From: Cobetia sp. L2A1
GTDB taxonomy: Bacteria; Pseudomonadota; Gammaproteobacteria; Pseudomonadales; Halomonadaceae
Assembly: GCF_009796845.1 (NCBI RefSeq)
Contig: NZ_CP047025.1
Location: 1,798,001-1,862,000, forward strand
Direction of reading: 5' to 3'
Length of the DNA: 64,000 bases
The position numbers were made by a program, and so were the translations under genes. The notes beneath the pieces are model-generated. The model had not been told where the DNA came from. It saw nothing but the letters and a program-made list of their open reading frames with translations, and searched no databases. This document shows, piece by piece, positions 27,368 through 37,055 of the stretch; within the stretch, counting starts at the first letter, position 1, and each line of letters starts with the position of its first letter.

Positions 27368-27385
27368 TTTGCAAGGGAACACCTC

Positions 27386-29467
27386 ATGTCCAGTCATCCG
27401 TCTTACCTCAGCAGCGCCTCCGGCTCGTGCGGCAGACGCTCAATGCAAGACACGCCGCTGTCACGCGCGATTCGACTGTGTATCGCCACGGGGTTGTTGG
27501 CTCAGTCACCGATGCTGCTGGCCGCCAATCCTGACGATACCCTGGTCGTGGTCGGCACCGCCTTGAAGGTCGAGGCGCCGCTGGTGGAAACGCCGCGGTC
27601 GGTCTCGACCGTCAATCGTGATGAGCTCGATACCCGCAACGTGCAGCAGTTGGATGAAACCTTCCGTTATCGTGCCGGCGTCCTGTCCGGCCACTATGGC
27701 TCCGACAACAATACCGACTGGTTCAAGGTGCGCGGCTTTGATCAGTCCACCTATCAGGATGGTCTGCGGATCTATCGTGAGGGCTTCTATCAGTGGCTGC
27801 CGGAAACCTACGGGCTGGAGCGTGTCGATCTGTTCAAGGGGCCGTCGTCCATCCTCTACGGTGAGGCGCCTCCCGGAGGTCTGATCAATGCCATCAGCAA
27901 GCGTCCGACAGATGAGCCGCAGGCCGAGATTCAGATTCAGGTCGGCAATCGCGGGCTGCGTCAGACAGGCCTGGATACCAGCGGATATCTGAACGATAGC
28001 GGCGATGTTCGCTATCGCCTGGTGGGCCTGTACCGTGAGCGCGATGGTGATCTGGACAATACCGACAATGAGCGTTATTACTTCGCGCCCAGCCTGACCT
28101 GGGATATCTCGGACGATACTCAATTGACCGTGCTCGCGAGTCTTCAGAAGGATGATGGTGTCCCCACCAATGCCTTCAAGCTGGCCTATGGCACCGTGGA
28201 TGATACGCCGTTCGGCAAGGTGGACCCGCAGACCAACTACAGTGAGCCGGGTTATGACAAGGATGAGCGCACCCAGTCATCGCTGGGCTACGAACTGCGC
28301 CACCGCCTGAACGATACCTGGTCGCTCGAGCAGGATTTTCGCTACAGCCAGCTGGATCTCGACCTGATCAGCAGCTACATCCTCTATCAATCCTCGGCGC
28401 GAGAAGGTCAACGCGGCTTGCTGTATCGCGAGGGCACCATCGACAGCTATACCGTCGACAACCGCGCCATCGGCAAATGGTATGGCGAGCGTACCGAGAA
28501 TACCCTGCTGCTCGGGGTGGATTATCAGAACCTGAGCCTGTCCGGCAAGGAGGCGGATGATTACGCCTTCGGCGACCCGATTGATCTGTTTGACCCGCAA
28601 TATGGCAATTACACGGCGCTGTCAGATGATCAGATCACGCGTCGAGATATCGACAAGGAGCAGATCGGGCTATATGTGCAGGATCAGCTGCGCATCGATG
28701 ACAAGTGGGTGTTGCTGGCGGGGGTCCGCTACGACCAGGCGGAGACCGAAAACGTCAATCAGACGACGGGTAGTCGCGAGCGCTCTGACGATGACGAGGT
28801 CAGCTGGTCGGGTGGGGTGATGTATCTGACTGACTTCGGCCTCAATCCTTACCTGAGCTATACCGAATCCTTCGAGCCGATCAGCGCCGTCGATGATGGC
28901 GGCTCTCTCTATGAGCCGCGTGAAGGTCGCCAGTGGGAGCTGGGAGCCAAGTACCAGCCGGCCGGCTGGGATGGCTATGTCACAGCGGCTGTCTTCGACC
29001 TCACTGAGGACAATACTCTCGTCACCACGGGGGGAATCCAGATGCAGGAAGGGGAGCGCCAGTCGCGGGGTTTCGAGCTCGAGATGGTGGGCTACCTGAC
29101 TGATCACCTCAAGCTGACCTCAGCCTACACCTATACCGATGCTCGCCTGGAAGATGATGTGCGAGCGCCGCTGATTCCGCGCCACCAGGCCTCAAGCTGG
29201 CTGGATTACGCCTTCGAAAGCGGCACTCTGGACGGTCTGAGACTCGGTGCTGGGGCGCGGTATGTGGGTGAATCCGTGGATGGCGACACTACCGTCTCGG
29301 ATTACCTGTTGTTTGATGCGATGGTCGGCTATGACTTCACTCGCGAATTGAGTGCGCAGATCAATGTCAGCAATCTCACCGACAAGGAATACGTCGCCAG
29401 CTGCAGTTACTGGTGCTATTACGGTGAGTCACGCAGCATCATCGGCAGCCTGACCTATCGCTTCTGA
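27386..29467 (+). CDS. TonB-dependent siderophore receptor
   Basis: An outer-membrane gated channel of 693 residues for ferric siderophore uptake, driven by TonB-ExbBD. A long N-terminal leader ends near ..LAQSPMLLAA. A TonB-box-like DTLVVVGT follows. The plug domain (about residues 65-180) contains VRGFDQSTYQDGLR and ERVDLFKGPSSILYGEAPPGGLINAISKRP, typical of FhuA/FoxA-type hydroxamate receptors. A beta-barrel of about 510 residues ends with NLTDKEYVASCSYWCYYGESRSIIG and a terminal Phe, as needed for barrel assembly. The Cys pair near the end is common in this group. The ABC exporter upstream and the imelysin operon downstream support iron uptake. The ligand is not known. Confidence 0.93.
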   Translation: MSSHPSYLSSASGSCGRRSMQDTPLSRAIRLCIATGLLAQSPMLLAANPDDTLVVVGTALKVEAPLVETPRSVSTVNRDELDTRNVQQLDETFRYRAGVLSGHYGSDNNTDWFKVRGFDQSTYQDGLRIYREGFYQWLPETYGLERVDLFKGPSSILYGEAPPGGLINAISKRPTDEPQAEIQIQVGNRGLRQTGLDTSGYLNDSGDVRYRLVGLYRERDGDLDNTDNERYYFAPSLTWDISDDTQLTVLASLQKDDGVPTNAFKLAYGTVDDTPFGKVDPQTNYSEPGYDKDERTQSSLGYELRHRLNDTWSLEQDFRYSQLDLDLISSYILYQSSAREGQRGLLYREGTIDSYTVDNRAIGKWYGERTENTLLLGVDYQNLSLSGKEADDYAFGDPIDLFDPQYGNYTALSDDQITRRDIDKEQIGLYVQDQLRIDDKWVLLAGVRYDQAETENVNQTTGSRERSDDDEVSWSGGVMYLTDFGLNPYLSYTESFEPISAVDDGGSLYEPREGRQWELGAKYQPAGWDGYVTAAVFDLTEDNTLVTTGGIQMQEGERQSRGFELEMVGYLTDHLKLTSAYTYTDARLEDDVRAPLIPRHQASSWLDYAFESGTLDGLRLGAGARYVGESVDGDTTVSDYLLFDAMVGYDFTRELSAQINVSNLTDKEYVASCSYWCYYGESRSIIGSLTYRF

Positions 29468-29482
29468 GTCTGTCTGCGGGAA

Positions 29483-29524
29483 ATGACGACGCCCCGCAGG
29501 CCTGTGCCTGTGGGGCGTCGTCAT
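29483..29524. terminator. Bidirectional terminator between the receptor gene and the imelysin operon
   Basis: A 13-base stem (ATGACGACGCCCC at 29483-29495 with its complement at 29512-29524), with a CAGG/CCTG inner stem. It separates two converging transcription units. There is no strong U run. Confidence 0.8.
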
Positions 29525-29555
29525 TGGTGGAGCAGATCATCAAGACATCATTCGC

Positions 29556-30740
29556 TCACATCAGCGCAAGGTGGTTGTCCCAGTGAGTATTGGCGAGGCG
29601 AACGGGGCCCAGGGCTGGCAGGCCATCTTCATCGATCAGCAGCCATTCGCCGCGTCCGTTGCTGACCACGAAGCCTGCCGGCGTCTCGTTCGTTGCCGGT
29701 ACCGCCAGCACGCCAGCACAATCGGCGAAATCCAGCGTCGAATCCAGCTCTCCCGTCTGCAGGTTCCAGAGCGTGATCAGGTTGCCACGTGGTGCGGTCG
29801 CGACTGCCAGTTGCCCATCGGGGGTGATGGCGATGCTTGCGATGTACTGCTTGAGCTGCGGGAGATACTCCAGCGGCAAGGGCAGTTCCTCGAGTCCCGT
29901 ACCGGAAGGGCGCTTCATCACGACCAGCGGCCGCTGGTCGGATGCTGGTCCCTGATACTGATAACCCGCCACGATGGTGCCATCGCGACCCACATCCAGA
30001 TGGCGCAGCGACAGCTGATGATGTGAAGGGGAATCCTGCCACTGGATCTCGCCGCTCACCCGGTCCAGCAACGTCAGATTGGACTGCATGGTGTCCAGGT
30101 TGAGCTTGACCCGGCCAGTCTCCGGACGCGTCAGAATTCCACCATTGGCGATGACCAGCAGCTGGCCATTCGGATGCAGTCGAATCTCGTGCGGCCCAAC
30201 ACCACCACTGTTGAATTCGCCGATGCGCGCGAAGCCGCGATTCACGTCGTAGATGCCGATACGTCCTTCCCCGCGCGCGATCGCATTCTCGGTGGTATAC
30301 AGCAGGCCGCCATCCGGGCTGAACACGCCGTGCCCATAGAAGTGGCGATCTGGTGCGGCCACGATCCGCGCGATCTGTTCACCGCTGTCGAGGTGGAAGA
30401 CATTGATTTCCGTCCCCGGACGGCGCGCGAAGATCAGCGCCCAGGGCTTGTCGGGATGACGAGTCGCACCATGAGCGCGTTCCTTGATCGGGCGACGCCA
30501 GCGCTCTACGCCTGAGTAGCTGGTGCAACTGGCGTAGTGCTGGCCACTGTCGTCATCGCAGGCCGAGATGGCTACCCCGAGAGGGGCGCGTCCGCGGGCA
30601 CTGGCAGCATTGTTGCCACCGGCCAACGCCACGCCGCCGGGTAGCCCCATCAGTGGTGCGCAGGCCAATGCCTTCAGCAGTTGTCGGCGCTGTGCCCCGT
30701 CTGACATCGAGCGCCGGGGCTGTGTCGAGAAAGTGTTCAT
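29556..30740 (-). CDS. DUF1513 Tat-exported beta-propeller protein of an iron operon
   Basis: A 394-residue periplasmic protein. The N-terminus has a twin-arginine signal (GAQRRQLLKALACAPLMGLPG), so it is exported folded. The rest is DUF1513, a propeller-like fold, with HFYGHGVFSPDGGLLYTTENA, GRIGIYDV and GVGPHEIRLHPNGQLLVIANGG. Such genes commonly end operons encoding imelysins and a di-haem protein, and the same order is seen here: it starts 6 bases after the imelysin stop. Its biochemical role is unknown. It converges on the receptor gene with a hairpin between. Confidence 0.9.
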   Translation of the reverse strand: MNTFSTQPRRSMSDGAQRRQLLKALACAPLMGLPGGVALAGGNNAASARGRAPLGVAISACDDDSGQHYASCTSYSGVERWRRPIKERAHGATRHPDKPWALIFARRPGTEINVFHLDSGEQIARIVAAPDRHFYGHGVFSPDGGLLYTTENAIARGEGRIGIYDVNRGFARIGEFNSGGVGPHEIRLHPNGQLLVIANGGILTRPETGRVKLNLDTMQSNLTLLDRVSGEIQWQDSPSHHQLSLRHLDVGRDGTIVAGYQYQGPASDQRPLVVMKRPSGTGLEELPLPLEYLPQLKQYIASIAITPDGQLAVATAPRGNLITLWNLQTGELDSTLDFADCAGVLAVPATNETPAGFVVSNGRGEWLLIDEDGLPALGPVRLANTHWDNHLALM

Positions 30741-30746
30741 CGCTGA

Positions 30747-31886
30747 TCAATCGCCATCCGTGCTGTTGAAGCCGAGCGATAGCCCGAGTGCCGGATTGAG
30801 CGTGTCGGCAAAGCCTGCCTGCAACGTTTCGATATGGATCATGGCCTGCTGAAGGTCGCCATTGCGTGGGTCGTCGCGCAGCAGAGCGGCGAGGTCGTTG
30901 GGCAGGGCAGCGAAGGCCTCACGGGCATCGACGAAGTCCTGGGTCGTGGAGGCCACCATGCGCGGATCCACCTGGCCATTCAGGTAGCCGTGAATGCCAG
31001 ACACCTTTTCATTGCCGACCCACAGACGCTCCATCTCTTCCAGCGTCGCGCGAATGTTGGCCAGCCCCATGCCTCCGCGCCAGGACTCCGCTGCATAGGG
31101 ATTGGCGGTGCCACCATTGTCCAGGCCGATTGGGCGGCGCAGCTTGCGGTCCTTGATGGCTTCCAGCTGAACGGTCATCGCGCGTATCAGTGACAGCACG
31201 GCATCTCGTGGGTCACTGAAGCTGCCCTCACCCTTGGCCAGTTGTGGTGCGAACTGCTGCCATTCTTCCAGCAGCGTCCTGCCACTGCCGGCCAGATAAG
31301 CAGTATTGGCTATCATAAGCTCGCAACGACGCGTGTCAGTGGTCAGCGGGGTATCTGCGTACTTGGCATCAAACAGCTGATACTCCACACCGCCAAGACC
31401 CTGCAAGACGATGGACTGCTCGGCCAGGCTGTCAGCCGTGATGGGGGTATCGGCGGCCAGCAGCGTCTGTGTCTTGCGTGCCACCAGATCCTTCTTGTCC
31501 GGCCAGAAGTACAGCTGCCACTGACGCGAGTTCTGCAGGATGGGCCCCATCTCGATCCAGTTGACCTGATTCAATCCGAGCATGGCAGCACGCCAGTTGT
31601 TTTTCAGTGTCTCAAGGGAGACGTCGCCTTCCGTCGCGCAGTATTGTCGCGTATGGGTTTCAAGTGTGGTGAGGCGCGCGGCGAGCTGCTGATGAGCCGT
31701 CGTCAGCGTGTCCGCCGCGAACTGGCTCACGGCAACAGCGCTGTTCTCGGCAGTGTTCGCTTGAGAAGACGTCGCGACCAAGGCCGTGGACAGCAAGGTC
31801 ACGCCAGATATCAACAGCATCGCGTTGGAGCGCTTGCGTTGTGGGCGAGTCGCCAGGCGAGAAGCAGTCATCAGATCACGAGACAT
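30747..31886 (-). CDS. Imelysin-family periplasmic protein (second of two)
   Basis: A 379-residue imelysin (peptidase M75-like) protein, thought to bind iron or act in iron uptake; the peptidase label is historical. A signal peptide (residues about 20-43) is followed by two four-helix bundles. Where imelysins carry the GxHxxE motif, this copy reads LQGLGGVEYQLFD, so the His is absent, as in many second-copy imelysins. It sits between the di-haem protein gene and the DUF1513 gene, all on one strand with short gaps. Shared control by the Fur box at 35121-35142 is inferred. Confidence 0.9.
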   Translation of the reverse strand: MSRDLMTASRLATRPQRKRSNAMLLISGVTLLSTALVATSSQANTAENSAVAVSQFAADTLTTAHQQLAARLTTLETHTRQYCATEGDVSLETLKNNWRAAMLGLNQVNWIEMGPILQNSRQWQLYFWPDKKDLVARKTQTLLAADTPITADSLAEQSIVLQGLGGVEYQLFDAKYADTPLTTDTRRCELMIANTAYLAGSGRTLLEEWQQFAPQLAKGEGSFSDPRDAVLSLIRAMTVQLEAIKDRKLRRPIGLDNGGTANPYAAESWRGGMGLANIRATLEEMERLWVGNEKVSGIHGYLNGQVDPRMVASTTQDFVDAREAFAALPNDLAALLRDDPRNGDLQQAMIHIETLQAGFADTLNPALGLSLGFNSTDGD

Positions 31887-31985
31887 GAACAGGATTTCCT
31901 AAATCAGTGCCGCAGGAGACACGCGGCGATAACAAGATGGACATGGCAAATAGTGCATGCTTATTCGAGTCTGTCGGTATCAGCC

Positions 31986-33503
31986 TCAAAGTGATTCGAG
32001 GAATCGCAGCAGCGCTTCACGTTGATCCGTCGGCAGGGCCACGACAGCATCACGGCTGTCCTGGGCTTCGCCACCATGCCATAACACCGCCTCAAGCAGG
32101 GTGCGTGCACGGCCATCATGCAAGAAGCCTGTGGCAGGATTCACCGTCTGGGCAAGGCCGATTCCCCACAGAGGCGGGGTGCGCCATTCGTTGCCGCTAG
32201 CCTCGAATTCGTGCCGTTGATCGGATAGCCCATCCCCCATGTCGTGCAGCAACATGTCGCTGTAGGGCCAGATCGTCTGGTCGGCCAATTGTTCGGCTAC
32301 GCCACTTTGCGGTGTCGTCAGGCGTGGTCGGTGACAGTTGGCACATTCCAGTTCGCGGAACAGTTGCTCACCCGCTCGCACTTCAGGCGTCTCGATATCG
32401 CGACGTGTCGGCACGGCCAGATTGCGTGAGTAGAAAGCCACATTATCCATCACATTGTCTTCGACTTCCGTCGTGCCGCCGTTGGGCATCTCGTCGCACT
32501 TCTGTACGGGTGTGCAATCAGTGGATCCGACAAGTGTTGAGGTGAGGCCCATATCGCCGGCAAAGGCCTTGGCACTTTGCTGACGAACACTCGGTTGACC
32601 GGCCTTCCAGCCAAAACGCCCCTGTACCAGCGCATCATCAGCGATGGACCATACCGTATTGGCTCTGCCACTGATGCCATCGCCATCACTATCCTGTGGA
32701 TCTGCCCATTCCAGTAGCGTGTCATCGCTGACGGCTTCGAGCAGCCCAAGGCCTACCATGCCGGGGGCAAGGCGAGGTGAGAGGGCGATGGGGCCGGGGT
32801 CCCCATAGCCAGGGTCGGCAATGGTGTAGTGGGGCGCGCGCAGGTTGACCTCATGGCCATCGGCCAGGGTCACGCCCCGTTCCTGGTAGTTCACCTGCAT
32901 GCGACCTTCCACCGGCATGCCAGGTACTGAGGCATTCTGCAGTTGAGTGCCATAGACGGGATGTGGCATCACGCCGCTGATACGACGGAATTCACGCTCC
33001 TCATCGCTCCAGCTGTGCGCGGGACTATCCGGCATGCCCAGCCGCAGGAACAGCCCTATCGCTGGATCTCCCGCCACCGGCAGGCTACCGCGGCCATCCT
33101 TGACGTGACAGTTCTGACAGGCGTTGGTATTGAACAGAGGACCGAGACCATCGCGTGCCGTGGTGCTGGCGGGTGCGATCACCCACGGGCTCTTGAAGAA
33201 GCTGTTGCCGACGCTGAACGACAGGCGTTGATCAAAGCTCATGTTCTTGGCGGGCAGTGAATAGGCATTGGTATCGTGCTTGCGCACGCTGCCTTCACCC
33301 CCGCTCTTGGGGGTTTCCTGCAGTGGCAGGCTTGAGAGATAGCTGGCGACTGTCAGCGGCGAGCCAGGAGACTGGCTCGGGTGTGCGCCCCAGGCGGGGG
33401 TGGTGGCTATCAGACTGGCAATGGCGATAGCCAGAGACAGACTGCGACAAGGGCTGCTGTCAACCGAAGCATGTGGCGTCATGGTCTTGTGCATCAACAT
33501 CAT
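31986..33503 (-). CDS. DUF1111 di-haem oxidoreductase-like protein
   Basis: A 505-residue periplasmic c-type cytochrome. A signal peptide is near residues 20-40 (LSLAIAIASLIATTPAWGA). Two haem-binding CxxCH motifs are visible: TNACQNCHVKDGRG (about residue 135) and LECANCHRPRLTTP (about 390). The family resembles MauG/cytochrome c peroxidase-type proteins and is often called thiol oxidoreductase without proof. It lies between the two imelysin genes, suggesting redox work during periplasmic iron uptake. Start from the ATG pair at 33503/33500, preceded by AGGA. Confidence 0.92.
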   Translation of the reverse strand: MMLMHKTMTPHASVDSSPCRSLSLAIAIASLIATTPAWGAHPSQSPGSPLTVASYLSSLPLQETPKSGGEGSVRKHDTNAYSLPAKNMSFDQRLSFSVGNSFFKSPWVIAPASTTARDGLGPLFNTNACQNCHVKDGRGSLPVAGDPAIGLFLRLGMPDSPAHSWSDEEREFRRISGVMPHPVYGTQLQNASVPGMPVEGRMQVNYQERGVTLADGHEVNLRAPHYTIADPGYGDPGPIALSPRLAPGMVGLGLLEAVSDDTLLEWADPQDSDGDGISGRANTVWSIADDALVQGRFGWKAGQPSVRQQSAKAFAGDMGLTSTLVGSTDCTPVQKCDEMPNGGTTEVEDNVMDNVAFYSRNLAVPTRRDIETPEVRAGEQLFRELECANCHRPRLTTPQSGVAEQLADQTIWPYSDMLLHDMGDGLSDQRHEFEASGNEWRTPPLWGIGLAQTVNPATGFLHDGRARTLLEAVLWHGGEAQDSRDAVVALPTDQREALLRFLESL

Positions 33504-33608
33504 GTGTCCTGGCGTGCGCGGTCAGGGGGCTGAATTCAAGGGTGTGGCCCAGTGACCACTTCCTTCAATTAGCAGGCGCGCAATAATTGCGAGTCCGAAA
33601 CCATCAAC

Positions 33609-33638
33609 GCCCGAGCCCGTCAGATGACAGGCTCGGGC
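33609..33638 (-). terminator. Hairpin after the first imelysin gene
   Basis: GCCCGAGCC (33609-33617) pairs with GGCTCGGGC (33630-33638). It lies between the first imelysin and the di-haem gene with little U run, so it may lower expression of the downstream genes or protect the upstream mRNA rather than stop transcription completely. Confidence 0.6.
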
Positions 33639-33675
33639 GATCGGCCACGGCGTGTTGCAAGAGGCGCTTTACGGA

Positions 33676-34989
33676 TTAGAACTCGTGATCTGCCGTATCG
33701 GCTTTCAGACCGCTGATACCAACCGTGTCAGCGATCTCTTCGATCAGACGCGTCTGGGCGACCAGATCATCGATGCTGGCATTGATGATGGCAGCCCCTT
33801 CGGTATTGCCCGGCGCGATCATCTGATCGAACTTCATGCCGTCTTCGGCTTCAGCGGTATCGACCATGACCTGAAGCTGACCCATGGTGGTGTCGAGCGC
33901 GTCGTGCATCTTCTGGGCCAGTTCCGGATTGTTGTTGGCGACCAGCTGATGCAGGGACGGGCCCTCGAAGGAACGGCCATCCAGGGTCACGTACTTGCCC
34001 TCAAAGACATTCTGAATGCCCTTGGCATTATAGAAGTGCGAGTAGTGGGTGTTGTCCGAGAAGCAATCATGCTCGTCCTCGAAGGAGTTGGCTTCCAGCG
34101 CGACCTTCATGCGCTCGCCACCCAGTTCGCCCAGTGACAGGGAGCCCATGCCGAACAGCATTTTCTCGAGGCCTTCGCCTGCTGGAAGTGCCGTCAATTC
34201 CGCACGGTAGTTGTCCTTGGCACCTTCAGCCCACTGCCCGACCATGTATTCCAGATCGCTGATCAACAGGTCATTGGCGGCCAGCAGATAGGCACCACGA
34301 CGGTCGCAGTGCTCCGCCGTGCAGGCATCGCCCTTGGCGAAGTCGCTGGCCGGGCGATTGCCGGCACCTGCCTGGAAGCCGTTGAGGTCCTGGCCCCACA
34401 GCAGGAATTCAATCGCGTGATAACCACTGGCGACGTTGGCCTCAAAGCCACCCAGCTCATTCAGGGAGGCCAAAAGCTCTGGCGTGATCTCGGTGGTATC
34501 GATCTTGTCGGCACCGATCTGGACACTGTCGCTGGCGATGATGTTGGCGCTGGCGCCCGGGTTGCCCAGTTCTGCCTGGTAGCCGTCACCTTCGACGTAA
34601 TCGATCAGGCCTTCATCCAGCGGCCAGGCATTCAGCTGGCCTTCCCAGTCATCAACGATGGCATTGCCGAAGCGGAACACTTCGCTCTGCTGATAGGCGA
34701 CACGCGCCTGCTTCCAGGCAGTGCGAGCGGCGGCCAGCGTTACCTCGGACGGGGCTTCAATCAGGGCAGCGTTGGCGGCACGCAGCGCATTGGCACTGGC
34801 GAGTGCGTCGCTGTAGGTGGCGTGGGCCACATTGGCGTATTGGGAGACAACGGCTTCGGCGGTGACATCCTTTGCCTCTGCCTGCTGGTGACCTTCATGG
34901 GCGTGAGCAGCACCTGCGAGCAGTGAGACGGAAAGTGCAATCGCGGCGGTGAGCGGCTTACGAGAAGCAAAGCGGAATTGAGCGGTCAT
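33676..34989 (-). CDS. Imelysin-family iron-regulated protein (IrpA-like, first of two)
   Basis: A 437-residue imelysin (M75) protein. A clear signal peptide (KPLTAAIALSVSLLAGAAHA) is followed by a His-rich HEGHQQAEAK segment. The two-bundle fold includes the conserved GxHxxE motif in SGYHAIEFLLWGQD, a likely metal site, and FGNAIVDDWEGQLNAWPLDEGLIDYVEG. The family includes cyanobacterial IrpA, needed for growth at low iron. It is the first gene of the operon 34989 to 29556, and a good Fur-box candidate stands 130-150 bases upstream. Confidence 0.93.
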   Translation of the reverse strand: MTAQFRFASRKPLTAAIALSVSLLAGAAHAHEGHQQAEAKDVTAEAVVSQYANVAHATYSDALASANALRAANAALIEAPSEVTLAAARTAWKQARVAYQQSEVFRFGNAIVDDWEGQLNAWPLDEGLIDYVEGDGYQAELGNPGASANIIASDSVQIGADKIDTTEITPELLASLNELGGFEANVASGYHAIEFLLWGQDLNGFQAGAGNRPASDFAKGDACTAEHCDRRGAYLLAANDLLISDLEYMVGQWAEGAKDNYRAELTALPAGEGLEKMLFGMGSLSLGELGGERMKVALEANSFEDEHDCFSDNTHYSHFYNAKGIQNVFEGKYVTLDGRSFEGPSLHQLVANNNPELAQKMHDALDTTMGQLQVMVDTAEAEDGMKFDQMIAPGNTEGAAIINASIDDLVAQTRLIEEIADTVGISGLKADTADHEF

Positions 34990-35120
34990 GAGGTTCCCTT
35001 GGTCAGTCTATTGTTATGCCGTGCGCGTAAAGCCACGTTGCATGGGCTCCAGGTGTGTCGAGAGGTGACGTTCACGTCTGCTGACCTCTCTTCAATTGGC
35101 CCAGGATCTCATTGAATCAT

Positions 35121-35142
35121 ATTGAGAACCTTTATTATTTGC
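35121..35142 (-). promoter_or_regulatory. Candidate Fur box of the imelysin operon
   Basis: Read on the minus strand, GCAAATAATAAAGGTTCTCA (35142 downward, continuing AT) matches about 17 of 22 positions of GCAAATGATAATGATTCTCAtt. It lies about 130 bases before the first imelysin start. It is the strongest of the three iron-box candidates in the window. Confidence 0.62.
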
Positions 35143-35337
35143 AATCACCTGTCGAGACTTTTGCAACTCTGAGGTGCGGTAAGTGCAATCCATCTAATGG
35201 AAGAATTTTGTAGAGTGATGGCGCCTTTGAGAAGAGAAGACAGTGCTACAAGGATCTGCGCTGAGGTCTGCTATCGTACTGATCGCGTGCTATGCAGGGC
35301 ATTGGATGAGCATAGAGAAAAGAGGCAAGTTGAAAAC

Positions 35338-35366
35338 AAACGGGCTGGCGCAATGCCAGCCCGTTT
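35338..35366 (-). terminator. Intrinsic terminator of the yejABEF operon
   Basis: A 12-base stem (AAACGGGCTGGC with its complement, loop of 5). On the minus strand it is followed by GTTTTC. It lies about 50 bases past the yejF stop. Confidence 0.88.
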
Positions 35367-35417
35367 CATGTGTCGGGACGTGTCAGAGCCCGTCATTACT
35401 CGTTTCGATGCCATACG

Positions 35418-37055
35418 CTAGATGCTGCGCAATCCCGCTGCCGCAATCAGGGCGCGGGTGTAGTCCTGTTGCGGGTTGCCGAGCACGTCAGCAGTAGTAC
35501 CGCTTTCGATCAAGCGGCCTTCGCGCAGCACCATTACCCGGTGCGAGAGCGCACGTACCACTGCCAGGTCGTGGCTGATGAACAGATAGCTCAAGCCATG
35601 TCGCGCCTGCAGATTTCGCAACAGGGCGATGAGCTGTTTCTGGACGCTACGGTCCAGCGCTGATGTGGGTTCATCCAGCACCAGCAGGCGCGGTTCCAGA
35701 ATCAAGGCGCGCGCCAGTGCCACGCGCTGACGCTGCCCGCCGGAGAACTCATGGGGGTAGCGATCCGCACAGGCGCTGGGCAACTCAACCTCTTCCAATA
35801 CTTGAGCGACGCGCTGTCTTACCTCTTGATCAGAGAGTTCCGGCTGATGAAAGCGCAGTCCCTCGCTGATGATGTCGGAGACCGGCATGCGGGGCGATAG
35901 TGAGCCGTAGGGGTCCTGGAAAACGATCTGCATCTGGCGGCGTCGCATGCGTAGCGTCTTGCGATCCAGCGTATCGATGCGCTCACGTTCGAGATGGATC
36001 TCGCCACGTGCGGACTGCAGTTTCAATAGTGCCAGTGCCAGCGTTGTCTTGCCGGACCCAGACTCTCCCACCACGCCCAGTGTCTCACCTCTGGCAAGCG
36101 TCAGATCCAGGGGATGCAGAGCGATGAAGTCGTCCGGGCGCTTCTGAAACAACTTGCGTGTGCGCGAGAAGCGAACTTCCAGCTTGCGCGCCTCGAGCAC
36201 GGGAGTGGCGGCATCGCTGTCGTTGAGCGCAATGGCACTGCCTTCAGGTTCAGCGGCCAGCAACGCTTGCGTGTACTCCGCACTTGGGTGGTCAAAGACC
36301 TGCGCCACCGGCCCTTGCTCGATGCATTCACCGTGACGCATCACGAGCACGCGGTCAGCATGACGACGCACCAGATTGAGGTCATGACTGATGAGCACCA
36401 TGGCCATGCCCTGATCACGGCGCAGGCTATCCAACAGCGCGAGAATGTCCTGTTGTACGGTGACATCCAGAGCTGTGGTCGGCTCATCGGCAATCAACAG
36501 CGGCGGTTGATTGGCCATCGCCATGGCGATCATTATCCGCTGACGCTGGCCGCCAGACAGCTGGTGTGGCCAGGCGTCGATCATTTCTTCCGGGCGCGGC
36601 AGTTGCACCTGACTGAGCAGCTCGAGTACTCGTGCGCGAGCCGCATTGCCTGCAAGTCCTTGATGGAGGCGCAGGCTTTCTGAAATCTGCTCACCGACGC
36701 GCGTCAGTGGATTGAGTGATGTCATCGGTTCCTGGAAGACGAAGCCGATGCGCCCACCACGTACACGCTGCCATTCCCGGGATGTCAGCGTGGCAAGATC
36801 GAGTGTCTTGCCATCGACTCCAGTGAACTCGCGTGTGCCGGTGACATGGGCGTGCCCGGGCAGCAGTCCGAGGCTCGCCAGCAGACTGACAGACTTGCCG
36901 GAGCCGGATTCACCGACGATAGCCAGACATTCTCCGCGCTTCACCTCAAGCGACAGACCTTTGACCACCTCGGTCTTGCCGAAGCGGATGCCAAGATTCT
37001 CGAGGCGAAGCACGCTGGGTTCAGACCCGGATGTGGTCCACGTTGACTGATTCAT
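35418..37055 (-). CDS. yejF: YejF: ATPase of the peptide/microcin C-type ABC importer
   Basis: A 545-residue protein with two fused ATPase domains that power import by YejABE. Domain 1 (about residues 15-255): Walker A GESGSGKS, signature LSGGQRQR, Walker B LLIADEPTTALD. Domain 2 (about 290-535): Walker A GESGSGKTT, signature FSGGQRQR, Walker B LLVLDEPTSALD. Both domains have the oligopeptide-type layout. In E. coli, YejABEF takes up peptides, including microcin C. The ATG overlaps the end of yejE by 4 bases, so it is the last gene of a tightly coupled operon. Confidence 0.95.
   Translation of the reverse strand: MNQSTWTTSGSEPSVLRLENLGIRFGKTEVVKGLSLEVKRGECLAIVGESGSGKSVSLLASLGLLPGHAHVTGTREFTGVDGKTLDLATLTSREWQRVRGGRIGFVFQEPMTSLNPLTRVGEQISESLRLHQGLAGNAARARVLELLSQVQLPRPEEMIDAWPHQLSGGQRQRIMIAMAMANQPPLLIADEPTTALDVTVQQDILALLDSLRRDQGMAMVLISHDLNLVRRHADRVLVMRHGECIEQGPVAQVFDHPSAEYTQALLAAEPEGSAIALNDSDAATPVLEARKLEVRFSRTRKLFQKRPDDFIALHPLDLTLARGETLGVVGESGSGKTTLALALLKLQSARGEIHLERERIDTLDRKTLRMRRRQMQIVFQDPYGSLSPRMPVSDIISEGLRFHQPELSDQEVRQRVAQVLEEVELPSACADRYPHEFSGGQRQRVALARALILEPRLLVLDEPTSALDRSVQKQLIALLRNLQARHGLSYLFISHDLAVVRALSHRVMVLREGRLIESGTTADVLGNPQQDYTRALIAAAGLRSI

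Larger units (their letters stand above)
26979..27385. other. Intergenic region before the receptor gene
   Basis: About 400 bases without a gene. It holds the candidate Fur box at 27278-27295, a further Fur-like core ATGATAATC near 27157, and a perfect 7-1-7 palindrome at 27353-27367 just before the receptor start. Confidence 0.6.
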
